DNA from: Ilex aquifolium
Taxonomy: Eukaryota > Streptophyta > Magnoliopsida > Aquifoliales > Aquifoliaceae
Length of the DNA stretch: 64,000 nucleotides
Direction of reading: 5' to 3'
Assembly (NCBI GenBank): GCA_951799425.1
Contig: OX637396.1
Coordinates: 37,812,701 to 37,876,700, forward strand
The notes beneath the pieces are model-generated. The model was given only the letters and a program-made list of their open reading frames with translations. It had not been told where the DNA came from and did no database searches. Shown here piece by piece: positions 54,202 to 64,000 of the stretch. The translations under genes and the position numbers were made by a program. The first letter of the stretch is position 1. Each line of letters opens with the position of its first letter.

Positions 54202-56990
54202 ACACACACACCCCTAACTTGTAGTTAATTTTGTGGCGTATCATAAATTTGAATGTCTCAAGTTTGACTTTCGAATTAATTGATACATGTAGATGTAATG
54301 TGCAGATTATTATAAGTATTCAAGGATTAAGATATATTATATAGGGATGCGTCTAAGGTAATGCTGTATTTGTACAGGTTTCACATCATAAAAAAAACCC
54401 TGGAACAATTATCTAATGGCCACTTGCAATAATGAGCATCACATTATTTGGTCAAAATTGTGGGTTTTGCACAATTAATCGAGTCATGTTGTGTTATTCT
54501 AAGTTTATATTTCAATAGTAATTAATTTAAAGTGAAGAGGTTGAATTAATTTTGGGATCAATTGTCGTTGATCTGTTTATTAATCGTGTTATGTTTAAAT
54601 CACATATATTACCCGTAAATTAGAAATCCACAATAGGAATGTCTTTCTCTATCAATAAAACTAGTCAATCATAGAGTCCGGTTTCTCTACCGTTGATTAA
54701 AATAGCGTCGTTTTATACTAATATTATGTCGTTCAATTTAACAAAACAACGTTGTTTTGATCATAAATCTATTTTGAGAGTCAACTTACGAGTCTCTTTC
54801 TTGAAGAAATTTCTGATTTAGATTCATGATTTGACGGTCACAAAATAGAACAATAGTTACCAAAGCAAGGATTGATTCACTTACCTCTCATTTACGAAAG
54901 TCAAGAGCTAAACCCCGTTGGTTCAACCTCATTGGACCACTAATAGCGACAAATTAAAAAAGATGCCAATTACTTTGACTTAGATTCCGAATTTCCGATC
55001 TAATTGGCCAAAATTGTGGGTTTTATTTTGGGTAGGAATTTTTTGTTCAGGTCGTGTTATTTTGAATTTCATAATAATTCATTCTAATTTAACGACATTA
55101 AAATATGATATGTTTATTATTTGTATGACAAGGGGGCGGAGGGAGGGTGGAGGGCAACGGGGGTAGTTAGGGATGTCAGTGGACCGAAGCGGGGGTGGGG
55201 GGTGTAGTCTCCATCCCCGTACCCGCTTAAAAAAATTCCGTTCATCCCCGGTCCATCCCCGTTAACAGGTATAATTTTCATCTCCATCCCCGTCCGCGGG
55301 TAAATTTTTAATCCCCGCCCCCGTCCCGCTTCCCCCGTACCCGTCCAAGCCCAAGCCTAAAATTGAGTCAACGGATATTTGGAACCGTACATGCACAGAA
55401 CTGAAACAAATATTTTGAAATTAAGGAAGATATCAATGACAGTAGTTGTATTCACTACAATTTAAAAAAAGTTTGGGGTTAAGAAATATAAATTTTTTTA
55501 AAACTTGGCCCCCATTAAAAAATTTGTTAAAATTTTAGAAATAATTACTTAATATTTGAGTTTTGATTATTATCGTTCTATTATTTTTTCTCAACCTAAG
55601 TAGTAAGTATTGCCTCCACTATGGAAGAGCTCTGGCTCTGTTGAGTGTTTGTATTCTACTGTGTGGGGAAGCTCAAATTTTTCTTTGATGTATTTGCCCT
55701 CCCCTTAAATTATACATATTAGATTTGACAGTTATTTTATTTTTTGAATTTGTTATCTAATGTTTATTCTTTATATCATCATTCATTTTGAATTTTGAAA
55801 TATATTCTTAGTATATTTGTCATCAAACATATTTTCTTCCTTCTTCTGCAACCATTAGCCATTATTTTTTTCCTATTTTCCGATCAATTTTTATTTTTCT
55901 TTCTTTTACTCCAACCAATTAACATTAAGTGATTGTCCTTATTTTTCTCCAACCAGTTTCGTTTTTATTCTTTTCCATCAACATTCAGCCATTATCAGGT
56001 TCGAAATTATGTTTTTATTCATTTTTTATTCTTTTATTTGATTTTTTTTTTCGGTTCATTTTTCGCTTTTTTTTTTTGGGTTTTGTTTGATTTACCATTT
56101 AAAACACCAAAAAATAAAAAATAAAAAATCCACAATCTACATGTGAAGTCCTCTCGTATTTTTTTTTCAATGTCTTTTTTTCCTGGCCATGTCTAAGGCA
56201 GGAAAACATATCCACCATCGTCAAATTCTAAAGACACATTGTCAACAAAGTGTAACACCAAAGTATACATCCATAGTATGTCTACAAAGTGTTCATTGCA
56301 ATAATATCAAAACAGGTAGACTTACCATTTTTAATTTTATAATAGAATTTTATTATTTGTTCTATAAGTATATGAATTTAGTTATTTTCAATTTATGAAA
56401 AAATTAAGTAATTCTCGCTACGATCTCAAAACCAATATGACCAAAATACAACATAATTGCCACCAGTATCTAGAACCTATCGAAATAATTTTGTAGAGAG
56501 AATTTTAGAGAACATGATAAATATTCAAACACAGCCCTGAGTTATTTAGAGAGAGATTGTATACAAAAAGAGGAGAGGAGCCCCACCTTGTCATAATAGA
56601 AAACATATTTCTCTTGTTGTAAGTCCAATTCTTGTAAGAATTTTTGTCACCCACAACTTGTTTCAATGAGAACAATATACTCTGCCTCTACGGTAGATAA
56701 AACAACACATCTCTGTAACTTGAATTGCCATGACACTGTTCCCTCTGAATAAATAATCAAGTAATCCGAAGTAGACTTCCTAAATTCAATATCCCCCCTA
56801 AAATCAAAACAGTAATATTACATTTAGTAAGGATTTCATTCCAAGTGATGTGTCACAATCTCCATCATTGAATATTAATATGACACACTTATATAATGGT
56901 TAAAACTGTATCAAATCATTTGGAATAAAAAATTTGATAAGAAATCTTGGTCAGCGTAGCATTGTTAAAACAAAAAACTATTGATTGGCA
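54202..56990. other. Intergenic, no gene
   Basis: AT-rich. It contains a fragment of a hAT-like MITE with CCCCGT motifs (55168-55350, start TAGGGATGTCAGTGG) and a pyrimidine-rich stretch (55830-56100). No coding frame supported. Confidence 0.5.
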
Positions 56991-57016
56991 TACTTGTATC
57001 CATAGTTAAAAGAAAA

Positions 57017-57560
57017 AGAATAAATTATACATATGACCCTCAAATTATGACCAGAAGTATTCAATTAAGTCCCTAATTTTTTTTTTTGGTCAATTGAGCT
57101 CCTGAATTCTCTAATTGTTTTAATTGAATACTTCCTTCTATCTCCGTTAGGTTTTTTAATAGAAAGTGGTGAAGTATGCTACTCACGTGACACAAATGAT
57201 TGGAGTAAACTACACATATATGATATAGCTCTCAAACTATGACCCTTGTGTCAATTAAGCTCCTGAATTTTTTTGTCAATTGAGCCCCTGAACTTTTTAA
57301 TTGTGTCAATTGAGCCCCTAAACTCTCTAATTGTTTCAATTGAGTACTTCTGTCTATCTCCATTAGATTTTCTAATGGAAAGTGGCGAAGTATACCACTC
57401 ACTTGACACAAATGGTTGGAGTAAACAACACATATAGCTCTCAAACTATAGTCCTTGTGTCAATTAAACCCCTAATTTTTTTTCTTTGTGTCAATTGAAT
57501 TATTAAACTTTCTAATTGTGTCAATTGAACACTCTAGTCAGATTTTAAGAGCCATAGGAT
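57017..57560. repeat. Tandem duplication of a roughly 200-bp unit
   Basis: Two copies of a unit with GTCAATTGAGC, TTGAGTACTTCTGTCTATCT-like text, AATAGAAAGTGGTGAAGTAT, CACAAATGATTGGAGTAAAC and CTCTCAAACTATGACCCTTG start near 57030 and 57235, followed by a partial third. Related text (ATGACCCTCAA, CAATTTGACCC) is common around plant LTR and MITE relics. No function is evident. Confidence 0.65.
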
Positions 57561-57719
57561 GAAAAATAAGGGGTGCCTATCTTGTTAATGGAAAATGACA
57601 CCCTTTTATAGACAGAAGATGAGTGTAACCGATTGCTGATTTGGTGCGAATGGCTCTTTTCTCAACCATGTCTAATTTTCTCATTGAACTGACGAGAAAT
57701 ATTTTGGGAAAATTGGAGG

Positions 57720-58721
57720 GGTACACTAAATTGGAGTTAATTGTAAAAAAATACAAAAAAAAAATGTAGGGTAAAAAAATCCTTAATTTTGATACTTGTT
57801 TGTTTCCTAGTACATTATTTGAAATTTCCATATTTTCTATTGACATTTATATCCTTCATTGATCCATGCATACTTTTTTTTGGAAAGTGGTACATTAAAC
57901 ACCTCCTAGTTTTATGGGAGAACTTTAATATTCCGTATTTTTATGTCCTCCCTTGATTCATGCGTATTTTTTTTGGAAAAGTGGTTTTGTTTTCAAATTT
58001 TATTTAATGCACCTTGATTCATGCGTATTTTTTTTTGAAAAGTGATTTTATTTTCAAATTATATTAATATCCGAACTCCATAACAGTGTAATAATAACAG
58101 TGTAACAATAACAGTGTAACAAGACATTTACACAAAATATTATACTATTACATTTTGTCAAACATATATTTTCATATAATTTCATTCAAAACAGTCCATC
58201 TCTGTTTTGAATTTGTTACCACAGGTATAAAACCACTGAACACTGTTTTTGTTACAGTGTATTGTTACACTATCTTTGTTACAGTATATTGTTATACTAT
58301 TTTTGTTACACTATTATGGAGTTCGGATATTAACAACAGTGTATTGTTACACTGTTTTTGTTACACTATTATGGAGTTCGGATATTAACAAATTTTGAAA
58401 TTCAAACAAAGTGATATATCCTAAAATAAACGGAATATTAAAGTTCTCCCATAAAACTAGGAGATATTTAATGCATAAATATAATTTGAAAACAAAACCA
58501 CTTTCCAAAAAAAAAAAAAAAACACATGAATCAAGGTGTATTAAAGATTTCAAATTAAATGATTTTAAATTTCAACGCTTAAGATAAATGCCTTGTTACA
58601 GTTTTTATGAAAGAAAATTTTACAAAATGGGCATTTACGTCTTTGTATCTCAGCTGTGTACTTTTTTCCAAAATATTTTGTTATGTGTACTTTTTTACAA
58701 TTATGTCTAATTTGGTGTACC
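57720..58721. repeat. 1-kb foldback element (long hairpin)
   Basis: The left end GGTACACTAAATTGGAGT and right end TCTAATTTGGTGTACC are inverted. Inside, TAGTTTTATGGGAGAACTTT (about 57906-57925) pairs perfectly with AAAGTTCTCCCATAAAACTA (about 58440-58459). AATATCCGAACTCCATAA pairs with TTATGGAGTTCGGATATT, which itself occurs twice. The centre has repeated AACAGTGTAACA/TGTTACACTGTT units. No transposase. No target duplication was found. Confidence 0.8.
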
Positions 58722-60523
58722 GGCTTCTAAATGACTCAAATATTTTTTTAATTAATTGAATCTAACTAATACTCCTAATGGGCTTGGGCCTCCGGATAAG
58801 CTACACTTAAATAGACTTTCTGCTCTATTTATGGACTGAACTAGGTGGCCCAAAATCCTCCACATCATTACACAATAATAATTTCCCAATAAACTATTTT
58901 AATTTTTTAATAGTTCCTTGCATCTTAGACAACAACTTATTTTAAAATTTAATTATTAATTTCCAAGTTTAATAATTGAAATTGATGCGCAGGATTTTGT
59001 CCATCTAGCTCATCTCAAATCCGAGTCAAAAAGCCCAAATACTTGGCCCCAAGGAAAGATAATTTCAATCCAATAATCTTGAAGACTCAACCATGGCCCA
59101 AATAGATCTGAAAAACACGATAGAGTTAATCAAGACAAATATTCGAGTTAATTGAATATTAAAGTTGATTCAAACTATCCTGACAAGTAATATTATTATA
59201 CGCCCTGTTTTTTAGTTTAGTATTACGGGAATTCATGCCAACAACTTTTTCTCACACAAGTGGAAATCAAGAAAATATCAGATTTCACGGCTCTCTTGCG
59301 GGATGGAAGTGGGTCTCCGCGAAGGCTACTTGAGATATGAAGCACTACATTGGTTTTTGGACCCCTTTTTGAATTAGAGAGATCGTATACATCTGTATAA
59401 AAAGGAAGGTCGGGATAGATTTAGTAAAGCGTTAGTACACTGACTATACCGCATTTTATGATAATACATTTTTACCTTTAATTTCATTGTAAAAGATGAA
59501 AATGGAGTTGGTATTTTAAGGTTTTAAATTTTTTGCAAGATAATATGCACTTAGTTGTTTAATGGACATGATAGAAGATTGAGCTTTCACTGTCCTACAA
59601 TTTGTTTTATAATCTAAAACTCAGTGGTCCACTTTCCATCATCTATATATAAACAAAAACCTTTGGACTTTCTTAAAATTATCACATAATTAATTTTGTT
59701 GGAACCATTATTTTAATCACCCTCATGCAGCACTAAGTATAACATGTTAAAACAAAGGACAAAATGTCAAAGATGCCCCAGAACTTTGATACAATTTTCA
59801 ATTTGACCCTCAATTTTCAGTACTCTTTAACTTACACAGTTATGTGGACCATAGTAACTAATCCCTTCCGTTTTGTATTAATTTTAAAACACACAAAAAA
59901 TAAATAGAAATATATAAGTTCAAAAGGCACATTGAAACAAGTGTCATGGATTTTTCCGTTTGTTCTTGTAGAAAATAAAACAAACGGATGGATTTTTTTA
60001 TTTTTTTGAACAATTTATATATGGGCATTGGATGGGTGAGGTTCAAACTCGTGACCTTTAAATCCTGATTGGATTGATTGATTATTACGATTTACATAAT
60101 TTGAGTACTAAATTGATGCAGTTAAAAATAGAAAGAGCATTTAAAAAACTCGGGACATAGTTTGAGGACGTTAATGATATTTATCATAAAATAAAGGATT
60201 AGGTAGCAAAACATGGTGGGGGACCACCTCGGATTTAAGCATAAATTAGAGGAGGTTAATAGCTTAATCTCGAGTCCGTAAACGCAGTTTGATTGGTCGA
60301 TGCTGACATTATAGTTGAGATTATCGAGACAAGTTGTCTAATTATTTTATTCTTAAAGCCAAAAGACGACAAATTTCGAATAAGTCATTAGGATCCATTA
60401 AGCACGCAATTAGGTGAATGAAAAAGATGCCAATTGGTTGTCTGACTTATTCCAATTAATTGACCAAGTTGTGAAGAAGATCAACTATTGGGTTCAAAAT
60501 CTCTTTTTTTTTGGGTTTTATTT
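58722..60523. other. Intergenic, no gene
   Basis: AT-rich, without coding or element signals that I can bound. Confidence 0.5.
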
Positions 60524-60640
60524 AGGGGGCGGAATTTAGTGCAATAGTAAAGTTATTCTATTATAACGTAAAAATTACGAGTTTGAGTTACGAAAATAGT
60601 TTTTCTGTTTATAAGGGTATAGTTTTTTTTTTTTAATGTC
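60524..60640 (+). mobile_element. SINE resembling the Au family
   Basis: The text GGGGCGGAATTTAGTGCAAT then AGTAAAGTTATTCTATTATA and ACGAGTTTGAGTTACG follows the layout I recall for Au SINEs: A box TAGTGCAATAGTAA, B box GAGTTTGAGTTAC. It ends in ATAAGGGTATAG and a run of T. Many C-to-T changes suggest an old, methylated copy. Confidence 0.6.
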
Positions 60641-60734
60641 GAAGCTTGTGACAACTACTCCCTTGAGCTTTGAGCTGACCACCGTAACTCGAGTTAATTT
60701 AAGGACATGTCTTCCAAGAAATAAGGGTGATTAA

Positions 60735-61080
60735 GAGCATCTCCAAGGGTACTCTTCAAAATAGTTACTCAAAATATATTAAAATATTACATTTTTTATT
60801 TTAAAGAGCCATTTTTACAAAGTTGCCTAACCATACTCTCTATTTTAAGTAATTACTATTAATATTTTAAGTCAAAATATTGCATAGCTTGACACGTCAT
60901 CAAAATGCAAAATGGATATCCCCTTGGAGTGCAAAAAAAGTTATTTGACTCTCTAAATATAAAATAGTTAGCCAAGGAGGCTAGCTAAATGTAGAGAGTC
61001 ATTTAGCCAAAATGTAAAATAGCTAGCCAAATAGCTAGTCTCTTGGAGTATAATTTTATAGTTTGGCTCTTTATTAGGAT
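60735..61080. mobile_element. MITE relic starting GAGCATCTCCAA
   Basis: GAGCATCTCCAAGGGTACTC is a common start of plant MITEs. The right part has repeated AGCTAGCCAA/TTAGCCAA units and TTGGAGTATAATTTTATAG. A matching right terminus and target duplication were not found. Confidence 0.4.
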
Positions 61081-64000
61081 TACTCTCATTCAAATGAGGC
61101 CTAAGAGTTTTATAAGGGTAAAATTACGTGCATCTTATCTTTCCTAACAATGATAAAAGACTCGTGTATTAAGGTGTTAGTTTGACAACTTGCCTTATGG
61201 GTTCTTTTGACTACCTAGTCCAATGGTTTGATCTAGAGGTGCGATTTGTGTGGACTATGTATTCCCATTTTTTGAACCCAATCCAAATTTGAATTGAATT
61301 TATTTATTTAAGTTCAACCTAGTTATTTTGTCTAAATCCGTCTTGAATTCACTAATTTGGATTCAAACACGACCTTGAACACAAATCTTGGTTCGATTAA
61401 TGGAAAAAATCCAAACAATTAAACTTGAATTTTTACTTGAAAATTAAATTTGAGTTTAAGCCCCAATTGTGTAGCTCAAATTAAGAAACCCAAGTACAAG
61501 CAATACTTAGATTGAAGGGTTTACGCTGAGAATAGGGTTTGGGTTGAATTTGAGTTTAATATTTTAGATTATCAATTGAATTAAAAAATAATACTATACA
61601 TAACAAAAGATTTATCAAAAGCATTTTTACCAAATGATTTAGCAAGTTTCTTATCCTATCAATAGAATTCTATGCAGCAATTCGTCGTGCCCAAGAGTGA
61701 TATAAATTGCCAATGTATTACTTATTTTTTTTCTTGGAGTTTGTGTTTAAAGTTATGGTTTTGTTTTGTTAGAATTTTCATCTCTGTCTCTTTCCCTTTG
61801 ACTTGCAGGTGCGAAAAGGAGTGACCAACCCCAAGTTTCTAACATCAACGAAACCTCTATGGCAACTTAACATCTAGTATGCATAGCATTGTTCAATAGA
61901 AAAATTGCTTTTAGCAACCGCTATCGTTCATTTAATTATCGGTTGTGGTAATGGTATTTCCTTATAAATCTATAGAGTTAGTCAACTCAAGCAAAATCTT
62001 GTCACAATATTCTTAAGATCGATTAATTTTACCTCATGTAATTACTAATAAATTATGCATATCGGGTTAATTAAGAGATCCTTGTGAGAGTGGAAGAATT
62101 TGTGTCCTTCAAGAGAGTCAAATATTCACTGATTTTAAGTGCTATGAGTTTTCTTTTCCTTTTCTAAGACAATGGCAATTGTTCTCAACATGCATTTATT
62201 ACAATCATGACAAAACTTGAACACATTTTAAGGACAAGTAAACCACACGATCGAATTAGTTAACCTAAAACTTGTCGGATTTAGGATCAAGACATGCAAG
62301 TTAAGTCGTCTCGTCTTTTATTCGATCACAAAATAATTTGTATGGATTAAAACTCTAGAGTACGGTACTTTTTTGGTATCAAACATAGTTATTATGAAAA
62401 AAAAAATGAGGTTGCAACTCAATTCAGTAACATTAGTTATTATGACATGGGAGAATTTCATAACACATCATGCTATGAAGTAAAAGTGGATAGAAACTTT
62501 AATCTGATGACTTCCATGCCTGTACTTTTTAACTTCGACATAATAGTCAAATCTCTCATTCCCAACTTTTTAACTAACCTAATAATAAAGAAGAAACTAT
62601 TTCGCTACTACAGGTCTCGAATTGAAGCTTTGACTGACGACTGAAAGTTCCAAGTAACCTCACAATGGTGAGTCGAGAAGACCAAGATAGGTTCTTAGTG
62701 GTGGAATAGTCCAACTGTCTTGCAGAACCCCATAACCATTATCGGTGGATGTCGTAGGCCAATCGCACTTTTCTTTGGGCGCCCCGGACACAACGAGGGT
62801 TGCTCGTCCTACCGTAGTCCCTCCTCTGTTTGGGGCAAATAGAAAAAGATAACTGGTCAAATGAGAAGCTCTAAACGAAAAGCGGGACACACACCACATT
62901 CATTTTTGTGCTTGCACAGTAGTCATCATTTCACATGATTGTCATCGTTGCATTTTTGGATCGAATTTCTTTTTTGATTCTTGCAATTTTATATGGTAAT
63001 TACTTTGAATACAATATCAAATTTGATACCATAATCGCCCCGATCAATGATAAAATATACCATTTTCTTCAATCAGTTGAGCCAACATATATACCAACAA
63101 ACACACACACACATATATGTAAGCATGTGATTTTCAATGAGCGATGGCGGGGCAGGCGGCTGACCACAGCCCATGCCTGCTTGTCCCCTCATTTTACTCA
63201 TGGCTACATGGAAACATATAAAACAATTAATTAATTCATTTAGGCAGGAATATATATATATTTTCAATGTTTTGAGTCAATGCTTTGTCAATTAACTCAT
63301 GAAATCCTTAGAATATAAAACACACATTACTGTTAAAACTTACAAAAGCAAATTTTCAAAACCCTTTATATATAGTATGTTTTGATATTGATAGAATCAA
63401 CATATACTAAATTTTATGCACAAAAATATAAAACAAAATGCAAAAACAAAAAACAAAATCCACGGGTTAGATGGTTTGGTTCAAAATCTCACGTTCTTAG
63501 GCAAAGTGTAGCAATAAACATCTACTGTAAATGATAAAGATTAAAATACTTCTCAAAATGATACAATACAAGACAATCATCGAAACTATGAGACGAATGT
63601 CACACAATGACTCGTGACCCTAAAAGAGGTAGATTGTGGTGTTTTAGACCCATCCAACATTATTAAGTGAGGTATATGTGATGTACTTGATAAGGGTGAG
63701 TTTTAGATTTTCAATGCACATAAGTACTTAGTGTGCACATGCCGATGATTAATTTTTCCCAATCTTCTTCCTTGAGAATTGATTTCAAGGCAAAAGTGAT
63801 GTCAAGTTGGAGAAGTTTATAAAATATAAATCTTCAAGTGAATATAACTATTTTGGGCTTTTGAAAAATTCACACAATGAAATAACTCTATTAATATTTT
63901 TTTTAGAAACTGTCTTTTCCACAATAAGAATATAATATAGCCGTTATTGGCCGTGCAACAAGCAATTATTTTGATTAAAGAAATTGGCTATTTGTCGAGG
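61081..64000. other. Right end of window, no gene seen
   Basis: AT-rich intergenic DNA. The patch 62640-62900 is less AT-rich and has an open minus frame of 79 codons, but shows no recognisable domain. A diverged AATTTGAATT-rich patch at 61230-61560 may be a MITE relic. Confidence 0.45.

Noticed and set aside
62640..62900. 79-codon minus-strand frame, less AT-rich than its surroundings
   Set aside because: No family resemblance, no exon-like neighbours. It could be a transposon relic, but this cannot be supported.

Overview
The window looks like nuclear DNA from a flowering plant, most likely a eudicot with many transposons. Genes are split into short exons with GT-AG introns, intergenic DNA is AT-rich, and every transposon class recognised is a plant type. 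I cannot name the species.

Four host genes can be rebuilt exon by exon. (1) Positions 1-13503, minus strand: the N-terminal 300 residues of a coiled-coil protein whose 3' part lies beyond the left edge; its leader probably begins near 15.6 kb. (2) Positions 23093-37170, plus strand: a complete 10-exon SCAI-like (DUF3550/UPF0682) gene of 615 residues. (3) and (4) Positions 38234-42836 and 44889-53883, both minus strand: a tandem pair of four-exon SABATH-family methyltransferases (374 and 369 residues), both with intact frames. The coiled-coil and SCAI genes are divergent; SCAI and the first SABATH gene converge.

Most of the remaining sequence is transposons, many nested and many inside introns of intact genes. 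A decayed Copia element (5251-11582) sits in a coiled-coil gene intron and itself contains a hAT-type element in gag. A 6.6-kb Gypsy-type (Tat-like) element with LTRs that look identical (47156-53752) sits in intron 1 of the second SABATH gene. It lacks gag-pol but carries, on the opposite strand, a five-exon open gene with a 'putative gypsy type transposon' domain. The SCAI intron at 30239-35775 holds very small LTR elements (TRIM class): one single copy, one five-LTR tandem array, and a second family. The rest includes solo LTRs, hAT, PIF/Harbinger and Mutator MITEs, long foldback hairpins, tRNA-derived SINEs (one split by a hAT element), microsatellites, a 36-base C run and a short TTAGGG array inside a hAT element.

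From 53.9 kb to the right end no protein-coding gene could be supported. Exon boundaries were derived by hand from splice consensus, reading-frame phase and family similarity recalled from memory. No database search was possible.
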